This document shows, one piece after another, positions 50,484 to 60,810 of a DNA stretch of 64,000 bases (its first letter is position 1; each line of letters starts with the position of its first letter). Made by a program: the position numbers and the translations under genes. The DNA lies in contig BCJU01000003.1 in the NCBI GenBank assembly GCA_001600355.1, positions 2,732,519-2,796,518 on the forward strand, given 5' to 3'. The stretch comes from Meira nashicola. Lineage: Eukaryota > Basidiomycota > Exobasidiomycetes > Exobasidiales > Brachybasidiaceae. Below the pieces are notes generated by a model. It saw only the letters and a list, made by a program, of their open reading frames with translations. It searched no databases and was not told the DNA's origin.

Positions 50484-53400
50484 ATGAATTCATCTATTGG
50501 CGCTTCTCCTTCGGTAGTTCAACGTCAAGATAATCAAGGTGGTGGAATCTTACATCGAATTCGAACATCCTTTAGCAGCAATCAAAGGCCGGTCATGACA
50601 AGTCCTTCTTTTAGCTCTAGTGCACAATTTGAAACGGGCAAGTCCACATTCTCGCATACAGTCAATGGCTCTTACGGCAATGAAGTAAACAATAACGGAT
50701 TGAATATGTCCTTCATGAACGGTAGTCAGAGAAGTATGCAAGGAATTGGAACAGACGTTAGACTACGAAAAAGAAAATCAATCTTTCGTAGGAATGGAAG
50801 GGCAACGAATGTGTCAACAATCGATTCTTTACCTCCTCAACTTAAAATTCCAATCGAATCAGATCTAATGGAAAATTTAGAAGATGATCATCCGATGAAT
50901 GGAGAAGAAACGAAAAACGAGAAAAGTACACAAATAGTACCGGAAGAACAAAAGAAATACGTCATCTCTACAGCTGCACCACCAAAACAAAGACTTGAAT
51001 ATCATCAAAAAGCTAGATTGGACGTTAGAAGGGCTTGTAATTTGCTAGATCAATGCGCAAAAGAGATCAAGATGAGAGGTTTAGCAATGGTTGGCGTTTT
51101 TAGACCTTTTCGTACTTCAGAGAATTCAGAAGAGGTGGAAAGGTTGATCGAATTATACCTTCTTTCATCTGAGCCACATCTTTATCAAGGTATTTTTGCA
51201 TTGGATATCAACATGCAATCTACTCTTCTGCGGGATGCTTTAGGCAAACCTGATCCAGAAGCAGAATTTCGTAAAAAGTTGGCTTATGCAAATATTCATA
51301 ATGTGGTCGCATTGTTCAAGTGGGGATTGCGAAGGTTGACCTTGCGATTGTCTGATCTACATGCAACTGAACAATACAGTTGGTACGACACTTTTGCACT
51401 CAAGGAAAAGGAGCAGAATTACCCCGTCAGAGCATTCTCGCAAATTTTACTTCCATTGTTGAGTAACGATGCTGCGAAATTGTTGCAGATTGTCTTGGAT
51501 CTCATGTCCACTCTCGCAGCCCATCACATCAGCAATGCTATGCCAGCTTGGCGAATTTGTCGTTCGTTAGGATATTGGTTGTTTGGAAGGGTAGGCATAC
51601 ATCATGAACCTTTGGATTTCAAAGAAGCATATGCAGCATGGGAGAAAGCATCAAAGGTGACCGAACACCTCTTCCTCGTCATGATCAGAGAACAATCTGC
51701 GCAATTCCATCTAATGCCTTCTCGATTGACGGAATTAGTAGTGGATTATCCTTACTTTTCACCTGGTCAAACAAGACCCTCACTCCCACGCACCTTTTCT
51801 ACAGGCAACAAAAAGGCATTATTTGTCGAAATTCGAACAGAAAACGTAATTTTGACTCCCAAACAACCGCGTCGATCACCTAGAGAGATTTTGAATACTT
51901 CCTTCAAGGCAAGCAATATCGATCTAGCCGCAAGTGAAGATGTGGACGATTGGGTAGCGATCAAAGCAATTGCAACGTCAGCTGTGAAAGAAGTATCGAG
52001 CGATGACGTTGACGTCGATGATTCGTATGAAAAAACGACTAGCTTTGCATTTGATGAGAATGGTAAACGATCTGATCGTGCTGAAGAATTGCTTTTGTTC
52101 AAAGAGGAAGATGCGCGTATCCTTGAAGTTACGGCTGAAGAATCGGAAAAGCGAAAAAATATACTAGAAGGAAAACAAAGTACAGATGATACCCTAAACA
52201 CTTCGGAAAGTTTTACTTCTTACAACAGCGTCAGTTCTTTGTTTTCTCGTGGTACTTCGACCGACAGTGTGTTCACCGCACCAAATGAACATGGATCCAT
52301 TTCTCGTTCAAGCTCATATGCAAGACCGGGTGGCTTAAGCCTTGCTCCTTTAAAAGAGTCAAAGGACGAAAACCTGGATTGGAAAGCATTCACAACAAGT
52401 GGATTTGCTCCTGCTGCAGATATGCAAGCGGACGCCTTCAAATTGGACAGAAAGTTTAAACCAAAATCTGAATTGGAAAAGGTGTTTGAAGAGCAGGATC
52501 GAATTGAAGCTTTAGCAACTGAGAAGAAGGGAAGCGTTGCATCACGTAAACGTTTGAATGGTAAAGGTTTAGGAGAAAAACGTGGAGAGCCTAAGCATAT
52601 TCTTGCAAATGTTTCTTCTGTCGAATTCGATGAATGCTTTGCAAGTGTTTGGCAAGATCAATTGCTAGATGATTGTCCTGCCGTTCGATTGCCTCTTTTG
52701 GTTTGTGCGCAATTGAATCAAAGGACGAGTAGTGCTTTATTGGGCAATGCAGCAGCTTTCACTTTCGATAACAAAGATCATTGGTTGGTGATCAACGAAA
52801 CAATCGCACCTCCTAAAGCTCCCGTTCCTGCAAGTCCTTCATCAACTTTACGTTCTAAACGGTCATCTATTTGGCGTTCTGGTTCTCGTAGAAAATCAGG
52901 TTCAGGTGAAGAAGGTGATGAATCAATCACTTCGCATACACAAGATACATCCCTTGCAGATGAAGATGACAGACAATCTTTGTTTTCCATCAGAAGTGGC
53001 TTTTCATCACACTTTAAAAAGCCTGCTAATGGATTAAGAAGGATGAAAAGTATGTTATCTTCTCGTAAAGCTAATGGTGAAAATGGCTTAAGCAGTCGAA
53101 GTGAAATTTGGGCTCACGGTGTGCATAGTGAAGGCTCAGGATTGACTGGAACAAAAGAATCCGATATTGATGCAGAAGTACGTGAATTGAAAGCTGCAGT
53201 TTATGCAGATCGAGAAAAGAAAAAGATGCGAGAAGCACAAGAACGTAGAGAACAAGAAGGTGAAACATCAATTTCCATCATTTCATCCAATGATTCAACT
53301 TCTGCTACCCCAACTCAAACGAGAAAGCTACCCTCATTTGGATCAGTAAGACGTAAACCTGCACCACTTGATTTCTCTCAACCACAAGATACAGAAATGA

Positions 53401-53555
53401 TAAACGCAAATTCGTTTTCACTCTCTTCAGAAGGTCCAGGATTATCACCTCCAACCCCTATCACACGGAATAGCGTTCAAAATCCGATAGATGGATCCTA
53501 TAATTATTCAACCCAAAGTAGTCCTACGAGCAAATATTTGGATGCTCAAGATTAA
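50484..53555 (+). CDS. MSB1: MSB1/Mug8-domain polarity protein
   Basis: Protein of 1023 residues. Msb1-type proteins scaffold Cdc42/Rho signalling in bud growth and cell integrity; the domain is a degenerate RhoGAP-like fold. Residues about 169-425 hold it: QRLEYHQKARLDVRRACNLL, EIKMRGLAMVGVFRPFR, ANIHNVVALFKWGLRRLTLR, and LLSNDAAKLLQIVLDLMSTLAAHHISNAM. No catalytic Arg finger can be assigned, as in the family. The rest is Ser/Lys/acid-rich and disordered, with many SP/TP sites that could be phosphorylated. A conserved-looking segment near residue 705 (VSSVEFDECFASVWQDQLLD) starts another structured part. ATG start is ordinary. Tandem after POX1, convergent with the uS11m gene. Confidence 0.85.
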   Translation: MNSSIGASPSVVQRQDNQGGGILHRIRTSFSSNQRPVMTSPSFSSSAQFETGKSTFSHTVNGSYGNEVNNNGLNMSFMNGSQRSMQGIGTDVRLRKRKSIFRRNGRATNVSTIDSLPPQLKIPIESDLMENLEDDHPMNGEETKNEKSTQIVPEEQKKYVISTAAPPKQRLEYHQKARLDVRRACNLLDQCAKEIKMRGLAMVGVFRPFRTSENSEEVERLIELYLLSSEPHLYQGIFALDINMQSTLLRDALGKPDPEAEFRKKLAYANIHNVVALFKWGLRRLTLRLSDLHATEQYSWYDTFALKEKEQNYPVRAFSQILLPLLSNDAAKLLQIVLDLMSTLAAHHISNAMPAWRICRSLGYWLFGRVGIHHEPLDFKEAYAAWEKASKVTEHLFLVMIREQSAQFHLMPSRLTELVVDYPYFSPGQTRPSLPRTFSTGNKKALFVEIRTENVILTPKQPRRSPREILNTSFKASNIDLAASEDVDDWVAIKAIATSAVKEVSSDDVDVDDSYEKTTSFAFDENGKRSDRAEELLLFKEEDARILEVTAEESEKRKNILEGKQSTDDTLNTSESFTSYNSVSSLFSRGTSTDSVFTAPNEHGSISRSSSYARPGGLSLAPLKESKDENLDWKAFTTSGFAPAADMQADAFKLDRKFKPKSELEKVFEEQDRIEALATEKKGSVASRKRLNGKGLGEKRGEPKHILANVSSVEFDECFASVWQDQLLDDCPAVRLPLLVCAQLNQRTSSALLGNAAAFTFDNKDHWLVINETIAPPKAPVPASPSSTLRSKRSSIWRSGSRRKSGSGEEGDESITSHTQDTSLADEDDRQSLFSIRSGFSSHFKKPANGLRRMKSMLSSRKANGENGLSSRSEIWAHGVHSEGSGLTGTKESDIDAEVRELKAAVYADREKKKMREAQERREQEGETSISIISSNDSTSATPTQTRKLPSFGSVRRKPAPLDFSQPQDTEMINANSFSLSSEGPGLSPPTPITRNSVQNPIDGSYNYSTQSSPTSKYLDAQD

Positions 53556-53760
53556 GTAACAACAACTTTCTTTCTTTATAGACACTCTCATTTTTTGGTA
53601 ACACATTCTTTATTTCATTTTTTTTTTTGCGTTGAAGCATTGTCTAGCATGCCTAATGTCACCGATCATTATTTCACTCGTCCCTCTTTTGAGATGTGGA
53701 ATTTCATTCAATTCTACACCTTTCGTAATGCGGTGATATGAATACATGCGTGAAGAAATT

Positions 53761-54590
53761 TTACAGCACTGAAAAGAAGAAGAAAAATGTCAGTAAACCT
53801 GTCAAAGATAGGCTGTCAAAAAGTACTCACTTCTTCTCTTTTTAGGACGTGTACCACCAATTTTGAGGGCAGTATTATCGCTAATCCTACGAACGAGGTT
53901 GCGAATTTGAGTTCCTTCGCTACTCAAAAGAGCTCTGTAAACGGCTTCACGACCTTGACCAAAACCTTTCCAAATGATATCGATATTAGCAATTCGCCAA
54001 GCGCTTCTATTAGTTTCTATATGTTGAAACATAGACATTGCAACTCTATAAGCAGATTCATAACCACTTCTTGCTGCTTTTTTGAATCCGATCGAACCTC
54101 CAGATTCACGTTTCATTACCGAACCATCATGTGATGTTAAAGTGATTATACAATTATTTCTTGTTGCTTGAACGTGTAATTTGTGATTTCTTTGTTCTCT
54201 AGCAGAAGAATCAGGTTTATATGCTCCTCTTTGAATTGCTGTACCGGGTAAAGCTGTTTGTGATGCTCTAAAACTTTCCGGTAAAGCTTCATCAGGTGTC
54301 ATTGTTGGAAGAGAAAAGGCGGAAATTGGAGTTTGTTTAGGTAGATCAGTTGCTGCTATTGGTTCTTCAACTGATTCAGTTGGAACTTGTTTGGCTTCAG
54401 TGACTTCTTCTACTGATTCAGCTGGAACTTGTTTGGCGTCTGTGACTTCTTCTACCATTACCTTTGTCGATGAATGTAATCTCATCGAAACATTTAAAGG
54501 TTGAAATTTGATCGGTGCTTGTAATCTTGACGTGCTGGCTTCTCCCAACAAAGGCCTAAATGCCATCCGTATTGATCGTGAAACGTTCAT
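53761..54590 (-). CDS. uS11m: Mitochondrial ribosomal protein uS11m, two exons with 8-nt last exon
   Basis: Exons (minus strand) 54590-53831 and 53768-53761; 62-nt intron, GTGAGT to TTTTCAG; 255 residues. The last exon, 8 nt, finishes a Met codon and adds Leu and stop, so the protein ends PKKRRML, in the place where bacterial S11 ends in PPKRRRV. Unspliced, the frame runs seven further residues. The S11 core is plain: HKLHVQATRNNCIITLTSHDG, SGGSIGFKKAARSGYESAYR, WKGFGQGREAVYRALLSSEG, RRISDNTALKIGGTRPKKRR. It sits at the platform of the small subunit and contacts rRNA near the E site. An N-terminal Arg-rich presequence (about 40 residues) is typical of mitochondrial import. A 13-residue duplication (EEVT.AKQVP.ESV) lies after it. 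Convergent with MSB1. Confidence 0.9.
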
Positions 54591-54959
54591 CTTGATGCGT
54601 AATGGTGATCGACAAAAGAGATGAATGAAAAGTGTCAGACCAAAAAAAGCTTAAGAAGATTCTCCAGGAAAAAAAAATTAAAAGGCTCTTATGCAGATCA
54701 AGCTTATAGATTATTTGTATTTGTAGTTGTATTTCGTTTGTATCCCTTTTATGATTTTTAATACAAATTTCTCAAAATCCCTGAATACAGGCGCGGCGCG
54801 GCGCGGCTCGACGCAGGCGCAGCAAGAGGGGTCATTCACAAAGGGATGAATTTTGGATTAGCGTAGAAAAGAAAAAGAGTTGTTGTTGTTGGTAACAAGT
54901 CGCTCGACATCTCCACTCAAACTCTTTTGCGATCACATCGTCATAGTAAAGAAAGAAAG
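54591..54959. promoter_or_regulatory. Shared divergent promoter with GC-rich tract
   Basis: 369 bp between the divergent uS11m and J-protein genes. A GGCGC-repeat tract (about 54790-54822) is conspicuous in otherwise AT-rich sequence and could be a protein-binding site; no factor can be named. Confidence 0.5.
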
Positions 54960-56489
54960 ATGACATCAACACAAACGACAGCATCATCTTCTTCTTCAGC
55001 TGCAGGTCCTGGACTAGTGATTGATTCAAGGCCAAAAGAATCGTATACACAAGTAACATGCCCTTATCCAAATTGTAAAGGTATAATTGAATTTTTGCAA
55101 CCTTCAACGACAACATTAGCAGGATTACCAATAACAGAAACTTCATTTAGAGTAACATGCTGTAAATGTAAGCAAAGATTTGAACCACCAGGTGCTCCAA
55201 GATTAATACGTGAAGCAAGACAGAATGGTGGAAAAGAGAAAGCAAAAGTAAACAAAAGGAGAATTGGAACTGATGAAAGACCTTTAGATATGACATATTA
55301 TGATGTTTTAGGATTACCAGCAACAGCAACACAAGAAGAAATTAAAAAAGCATATAGAAAGCTAGCAATCAAATTACATCCTGATAAAAATCCAAATGAT
55401 CCTGAAGGAGAAGAAAGATTTAAAACACTCGCTACTGCATATCAAGTCTTATCTGATCCTGAATTACGACATAAATATAACGAATTTGGAGCGCAAACGC
55501 CAGGTTTAGTACCGGAAGATGGATTTGTTGATCCTGAAGAAGTCTTTGGATCTCTTTTCGGAGGGAAAAGATTTCAAGATATCATTGGTACGATCAGTAT
55601 TGGTAAAGATATGAAAGAAGCTCTCCAACAAGATTCAGAAGAATTAGAACGTGCAGCCAATAATGAAGAACAACAGCAACAACAACAAGCTCAAAATGGA
55701 CAACAGTCTGATTCTTCCTCTTCTTTAGCTCATACAAACGGAGACAAGAAAACCGAGGGAAAATCTGTTGGCAAAAAAGATTCAGGTTTAACGCCAGAAC
55801 AAAAAGCTGCGAAAGAAGAACGTGAACGTAAACGTGATGAAGAACGTGCACGTCAAAGGGAAGAAAGGGTTGGAAAATTAGCAGAAAATTTGATTAGAAA
55901 AGTGAGCGTTTATACGGAAAGTGTAAGAAATGCAAATGATGCAGAATTAGAACGTCAAGTTGCTCAAAGTTTTAGAGAAATTACAAGAATCGAAGCGGAA
56001 GAACTTAAACAGGAAAGTTATGGAGTTGAATTATTACATGCTGTTGGTTTCGTTTATGTTGCTAAATCAAAGCATTATTTAGCATCAACTGGAATTTTAT
56101 GGGGAATCGGTGGAGTTTTTCATTCGGCAGCATCATCTTATCACCTCGTTCGCGAAACAGTGAGCACCGTTAGAGCAGCATTAGAGCTAAAACAAGTATT
56201 TGAAGAACTTGCTGTTGCCGAAGAGAAAGGAATTACAGAAGAACGCAAAAAGCAATTAGAAGAAGCAGCAGCACAAAAAGGAATGAGAGCTTTATTCAAA
56301 GGTGCAAAATTAGAAGTTGAATCAATCATTCGAGAAGTTTCCGAAAGAGTTCTTTACGATCAAAATGTAAGTAAAGAAACTCAAAGATTACGTGCAACCG
56401 CTCTCGGAATCGTAGGAGAAGTTTATGCAAGCGTCAAAGCGGATACGAAAAATTTAGATGATGAAAGTTACGTCAAAATAGACACTTGA
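54960..56489 (+). CDS. J-protein of the DnaJ-X (Caj1/Djp1-like) type
   Basis: Protein of 509 residues from ATG 54960; the longer frame opens at TTG 54927. J-proteins stimulate Hsp70 ATPase; the Caj1/Djp1 group acts at membranes and in peroxisomal or mitochondrial import. Before the J-domain there is a small Cys motif: Cys34-x4-Cys39 (CPYPNC) and Cys67-x2-Cys70 (CCKCKQ), a possible zinc ribbon of about 40 residues that I do not recall in yeast Caj1 or Djp1. The J-domain starts near residue 110 ([20 protein letters not shown]) with HPD at 140-142. A DnaJ-X region follows from about 350 ([38 protein letters not shown]). Low-complexity Gln and Lys/Glu stretches join the two parts. No intron. Convergent with creC. 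Confidence 0.9.
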   Translation: MTSTQTTASSSSSAAGPGLVIDSRPKESYTQVTCPYPNCKGIIEFLQPSTTTLAGLPITETSFRVTCCKCKQRFEPPGAPRLIREARQNGGKEKAKVNKRRIGTDERPLDMTYYDVLGLPATATQEEIKKAYRKLAIKLHPDKNPNDPEGEERFKTLATAYQVLSDPELRHKYNEFGAQTPGLVPEDGFVDPEEVFGSLFGGKRFQDIIGTISIGKDMKEALQQDSEELERAANNEEQQQQQQAQNGQQSDSSSSLAHTNGDKKTEGKSVGKKDSGLTPEQKAAKEERERKRDEERARQREERVGKLAENLIRKVSVYTESVRNANDAELERQVAQSFREITRIEAEELKQESYGVELLHAVGFVYVAKSKHYLASTGILWGIGGVFHSAASSYHLVRETVSTVRAALELKQVFEELAVAEEKGITEERKKQLEEAAAQKGMRALFKGAKLEVESIIREVSERVLYDQNVSKETQRLRATALGIVGEVYASVKADTKNLDDESYVKIDT

Positions 56490-56552
56490 TGAGCATGTAT
56501 GTGTACATATACAGAAGTGATGGGTCCAATCGATTATAATGTACTTTTTTCT

Positions 56553-59231
56553 TTACCTGACTGCGATCTTTTGAGACATAGGACCGTTGAAATTTGAAGT
56601 TATAGGTCTATGAAGATAGCGAAGCGTGCCACTTTTGTGCATCAAAAGGATACCGTCTGGTCTACACCTAACATCCACTAAAAGATCCAATGCTGAACCT
56701 GGCTCGTTGGCATTTGTGGCAGTTGTAGGATTTGGTGTTGCGGGTGTATTGTTTGTGGTAGAACCGCTCGCATTTAATTGAGTAGCAGCTCCTTCATTTG
56801 CAGATGTGGAATCGGATGCAGTCATTTGTAAAGATCCTTGTCCGGGTGGTGTAACAAACGGAATCACATTCACAGAATCATTTGCCGTATTTTGCGTGAT
56901 CGGAATCACACCAACATTATAGCTAGCAACCGGTTGTAATTCTGCAACTTCTGCTCTTGGTGGAGCTTTGCGGAAGATAGGTTGACCGTCTTCATTATTT
57001 GATGTAGAATGTTGTTTGATTGCTAAACTTGCACTTCCTCTTCTTCCGTGATTTTCAACGGGCAAAGAAGCTGAACTTTGATGACCAATCCCGGCCGATC
57101 GTCTAGCGGAATGAGCTGAATGAGGCATACGAGGCCTATGCAAAGCAGCACTAGAGAAATCCCATAAAAACACCCTTCCATCTTCACCAACGCTGACGAA
57201 TCTGTATGTTCGATCTTCAACCTTCCATTTCCATGGATCAAATGCAATCCCTGTGACGAAACTAGAATGACCTGGACATCTACTCAATAAACGACCATCG
57301 TTTGTCCAAATACTTATTAGATCATCACAGCCGGCTGTGAGTAAAAATTTTGCATCTGGTGACCATATTACACGATTCATCGCTCCATAATAAGATTGAA
57401 AAGTACCTTCCAATGATTCCGTCAAAAGGTTTAACAATCTTAAGCATCCATCAGTAGATACCAATGCCAACTTTGTATGATCGGGAGAAAAAGCCATATC
57501 AGTTATAGAATTATTTCGAGCGATACGCCAATGAGCGACAGGATTAAGCTTCATCCATGCCTTCCTTTGTGTTTCATTTTCAGTAGCTGCAGGTCTTGTG
57601 ACTAAAATACCTGAATGTGGCTCCCAAGCATGTACGGTATGAGAGGGAAAAAGTGAAGCATCTTGTGGCTGATCCAACGCTACATTTTGCGGCATCAATA
57701 CTTCTTGTTCTTCTTCTTGACCATTTGAATGGTCTACGTTTAACCTTATCGCACTGATTGGGGCCCAAGAGCCAGATGTGCTATCATCTCTTGTGATATC
57801 GAACAAGATACATGTACCATCATTATGCGTTGTAAGGAACAATGTCTCACTTCCCGGTAACCAACGTACGGATGTGATAGGAGCGTCATTGATACAACCT
57901 ACTTTGTTGATTCGAGAATATCGCATAGATATCGCCTCTAACCATATCAGATCAGACGTTTTAAAAGCGATAATAACATCTAATCGATTAGGAGATCGTG
58001 TTTGTTGATTGATATCGTGAGATGTGATTGGAGATGCAAATGTTAAACGGGCAAGTGGATCTTTTATCCATCCTGTAGAAGTTTCTCCAAGCCAAAATAA
58101 CATACGTGATCGGCTTACAAATGCATGTCTTTCAATCTGTGTTCCTTCAACACGAGAAGAGATTAATTTCGCCAAATCTGAATGACTTTGAAGCCTTTGT
58201 ACGAATGAGCTACTAGTTTGTTTGATGCTATTTTTCGGTTTGGGTAGATTTTTTACATTTCCGTAAGCAGCTGTTGAACTTGAAGCATTTGGATTGAATA
58301 TGGAGAGATTGTTTTGATCTTCTGATGGTCCAGTGTTGCCCAAGTGAGAAAGTAATTGAAGTGCCGACATTCCAGGCAGACCACCAACTCCTCCAGTAAC
58401 ATGGGATGATGTTCCATCGATTCCTTGTGATGCCAAAGTCGCTTCTAACACAGGCCCCCAATTCTGTCTTGAAGAAGAAGAGGTGGCATGTGCATCTCCA
58501 CCAGTTGCATATTGTGATTCACTTAATCCACTAGCATCCATTCCAACACCTAAATCAGAATTACTTCCATTACTTCCTTCTGCCGATCCATCTAAAGGAG
58601 GAGCTGCAAGACTTTGTGTATTTGATGTTTGACTTTGCTGTTGACGTTCTTTCCTACTCAAGGAAGGAACGGCAGAATAAGTTTGAGATTGTGAAGAAGG
58701 TGGATAACGTACACTTGCAACACTTATCCTACTCGGAGGAAGGATTGCAACATGTGACCATGCACTAGGCGCTTGAATTGAAATATGATGTAAAGCTGTT
58801 TTGGGCTGATTGGATTGATTTTGTGATGATGCTATCGCATTCAGAGGAAGGTTTGATTGTTCCATCTGTGGTGATCCAGGAGCTGGAATTGATGTAGTTT
58901 GACCTCCCGGTGATGTGCCTTGTATGTTTGTAGAAGTAGCATTTGTCGTATTTGTTCCTGTTGCATTTGATGTCAAATTTGTATTATTGCTTGATGTTTG
59001 TGTCATTTGTGTTGAAGTTGATGATTGATTATTATTTGTTGTATTCGTCGTCGTTGTTGTTGATGTTGATGTTGATGTTGATGTTGATGTTGATGTACTA
59101 GGAACATTTGACATTGGTGCTAAACTGCTCGTTGTTGGTAATGCAGTCATGAAAGCAGGTTGAGGTGGTAAGATGTACGAACTTGTCATTTGATAAACGC
59201 CTTCAGGCGCTATCAAGCCTTCCATCGTCAT
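56553..59231 (-). CDS. creC: CreC/WDR20-like WD40 protein
   Basis: Protein of 892 residues from ATG 59231 (MTMEGLIAPEGV; the ATG two codons on is also possible). CreC works with the deubiquitinase CreB in carbon catabolite repression; human WDR20 activates USP12/USP46 the same way. Family text: RLDVIIAFKTSDLIWLEAISMRY and the KVGCINDAPITSVRWLPGSE block, WRIARNNSITDMAFSPDHTKL, LVSTDGCLRLLN, FQSYYGAMNRVIWSPDAKFLL, GCDDLISIWT, CPGHSSFVTGIAFDPW and SVGEDGRVFLWDFSSA. WD repeats occupy about 390-720. The N-terminal 250 residues are low complexity, including an ST run encoded by a TTGATG hexamer array (59060-59095), so length polymorphism there is likely. The gene is followed convergently by the J-protein gene. 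Confidence 0.9.
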   Translation of the reverse strand: MTMEGLIAPEGVYQMTSSYILPPQPAFMTALPTTSSLAPMSNVPSTSTSTSTSTSTSTTTTTNTTNNNQSSTSTQMTQTSSNNTNLTSNATGTNTTNATSTNIQGTSPGGQTTSIPAPGSPQMEQSNLPLNAIASSQNQSNQPKTALHHISIQAPSAWSHVAILPPSRISVASVRYPPSSQSQTYSAVPSLSRKERQQQSQTSNTQSLAAPPLDGSAEGSNGSNSDLGVGMDASGLSESQYATGGDAHATSSSSRQNWGPVLEATLASQGIDGTSSHVTGGVGGLPGMSALQLLSHLGNTGPSEDQNNLSIFNPNASSSTAAYGNVKNLPKPKNSIKQTSSSFVQRLQSHSDLAKLISSRVEGTQIERHAFVSRSRMLFWLGETSTGWIKDPLARLTFASPITSHDINQQTRSPNRLDVIIAFKTSDLIWLEAISMRYSRINKVGCINDAPITSVRWLPGSETLFLTTHNDGTCILFDITRDDSTSGSWAPISAIRLNVDHSNGQEEEQEVLMPQNVALDQPQDASLFPSHTVHAWEPHSGILVTRPAATENETQRKAWMKLNPVAHWRIARNNSITDMAFSPDHTKLALVSTDGCLRLLNLLTESLEGTFQSYYGAMNRVIWSPDAKFLLTAGCDDLISIWTNDGRLLSRCPGHSSFVTGIAFDPWKWKVEDRTYRFVSVGEDGRVFLWDFSSAALHRPRMPHSAHSARRSAGIGHQSSASLPVENHGRRGSASLAIKQHSTSNNEDGQPIFRKAPPRAEVAELQPVASYNVGVIPITQNTANDSVNVIPFVTPPGQGSLQMTASDSTSANEGAATQLNASGSTTNNTPATPNPTTATNANEPGSALDLLVDVRCRPDGILLMHKSGTLRYLHRPITSNFNGPMSQKIAVR
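59060..59095. repeat. TTGATG hexamer microsatellite inside creC
   Basis: Six tandem hexamers on the plus strand encode an (ST) run on the minus strand, in the disordered N-terminus. Confidence 0.85.
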
Positions 59232-59601
59232 CGTAAACAATTCCAAAAAAGATGGTTGTTAGAAAGTGGGAGTGTGTGTGTATGTGTGTATGCTGATTAC
59301 TGTCTTTCGTACCTTGCAGCTTGAACCCCCACGCCTAAAAGAAGAAGGAGGAGCATGTGGTGGTCATTTTTAGCATAAGCACGGCCAAGCCTTTCTAATA
59401 GGCTTATTATAAGTAGCGCCGCGCCCTACATAAGGCACATGACAAGTGTCCCGAGAAAATAAATAAATAAAAATATAAGTTTCCCCAAATAACAAGTCTT
59501 TTTTCCTTTATCTTTGCCTTCAAGCCCAGCAAAAGAGCCCTTAGTTTACTGTTAGTCAGTCACATTTACAGCATTTGCTACAAGCAATCTTCTAAGCCAC
59601 C

Positions 59602-59703
59602 ATGACGGAACAAAGCATTGACATTGAAGAACAATTCAGGATCAAGTTAAATGTACAAGAAGCTATGGAAAAGACTTGTGATCGTCTAATTCTCTGGTTT
59701 TGA
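59602..59703 (+). CDS. Orphan 33-codon ORF in strong start context
   Basis: The ATG at 59602 has a near-ideal start context (AAGCCACCATGAC). It opens a frame of 33 codons (MTEQSIDIEEQF ... LILWF) that ends in TGA. There is no plausible downstream exon. It resembles nothing I recognise. It could be a truncated gene end, a short peptide gene, or chance. It lies 25 bp from the stop of the first zinc-knuckle gene on the other strand. Confidence 0.25.
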   Translation: MTEQSIDIEEQFRIKLNVQEAMEKTCDRLILWF

Positions 59704-59727
59704 GACCGTTCAGGTTTGAGGAGAAGA

Positions 59728-60810
59728 TTATTCGGTACAGTTTTTAGCGTAATGGCCTTTTGTTCCACATTTTATACATAATAAGGCAGGACATTGATCG
59801 GATAAATGCTTTTTGACGTTCTTGTCTATACATCGGAAGCACCAATTGTTTTTACCGATAAAGTTCAATTCGCACGTCTTGCGTCCAATACGAAGAAAAG
59901 GATAAAGATTGTCCAGCCAACGGTCATGATCGCTTTGTTCTTTACGGGTGATATTTAAAGGCTTTTCGAAATCTAATTCAAGAAGGCACAGCGCTTCGCG
60001 AGCTTTCGTTTTAACATGATCGTGTTCAATATAGACTTCCCAGATTTCTCTTATTGTTGCTTTGTTTCCAAGATGTTTTACGAGAGCATTATAAATCAAT
60101 TTTGCGTGTGCATCTGGTGGAAGTAATTTGATCTCAATCGTCATCCATTCAGCTCCATGCGTTGAACCTTGTCCAACAAATGGGAGACTGTATCCATTGT
60201 TGCAGAGGAATTCGTCTGTTGGAAGAGAAGGAACTCTTTTATCAAAAGTCCATTTGATGTCGATAAAAACTCTTCCGTGAAGGAACTGAATATATGCACC
60301 GTAACGTTGCAGAAAAATGTCTTTTTCTTCTTGGCTTAGTTTTATATAACCCTTAATTCGTTGAGAAAGGTCTTTATTGACATTGTGGAGAATATGTGTT
60401 ATCTCTTTATAATGTTTGGGTGTTATTTTCATCGATTCTGGTAGACGATAACGGAATGTCTCTTGCGGTATGATGTCATTCTTTTGACGAATTGGAGGCC
60501 TTAAATTTTGAATCTGTTCTTTAATTTTACGCTTCGCTTTTTCATTTTTTTCTTTTTCTAAGCGTCTTCCAAGTATAGACTTCCATTCTTCTTCTGATAC
60601 ACGTTGTTCGTATGGCGGAAGATTTTCAATTCCACCTTCGAATAAAGACGTTAGAGTTTCCTTTTCGGAGGCTATCTTCAACTTTCCTTGAGGCTCGTAA
60701 GTTCCAGTTAATTCTCCAATTCGGAGCATATGACGTGCATCAGAGCTTATTAATGCTCGTTCTTGGGTCGATATAGAAGCTGGAATAGATGGATCGGGCA
60801 ATGTGTTCAT
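59728..60810 (-). CDS. Stand-alone Gag/ORF1-like protein A with double CCHC zinc knuckle
   Basis: Protein of 360 residues with an ATG at 60810 and no intron. The C-terminus holds two zinc knuckles: Cys324-Cys327-His335-Cys340 (CX2CX7HX4C) and Cys345-Cys348-His353-Cys358 (CX2CX4HX4C). Upstream are segments shared with the next gene: LPPYEQRVSEEEWK, then ETFRYRLPESM, LSQEEKDIFLQRYG, WMTIEIKLLPPDA, ATIREIWEVY and TCELNFIGKNNWC. The REIWE region with CLLELDFE after it resembles the beta-alpha-beta parts that precede the knuckles in LINE ORF1 and Gag proteins. That is inference: I recognise no family, and no reverse transcriptase, protease or integrase is near. The protein is probably nucleic-acid-binding. 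Base use is more AT-rich than the housekeeping genes. It could equally be a lineage-specific domesticated gene. Confidence 0.7.
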   Translation of the reverse strand: MNTLPDPSIPASISTQERALISSDARHMLRIGELTGTYEPQGKLKIASEKETLTSLFEGGIENLPPYEQRVSEEEWKSILGRRLEKEKNEKAKRKIKEQIQNLRPPIRQKNDIIPQETFRYRLPESMKITPKHYKEITHILHNVNKDLSQRIKGYIKLSQEEKDIFLQRYGAYIQFLHGRVFIDIKWTFDKRVPSLPTDEFLCNNGYSLPFVGQGSTHGAEWMTIEIKLLPPDAHAKLIYNALVKHLGNKATIREIWEVYIEHDHVKTKAREALCLLELDFEKPLNITRKEQSDHDRWLDNLYPFLRIGRKTCELNFIGKNNWCFRCIDKNVKKHLSDQCPALLCIKCGTKGHYAKNCTE

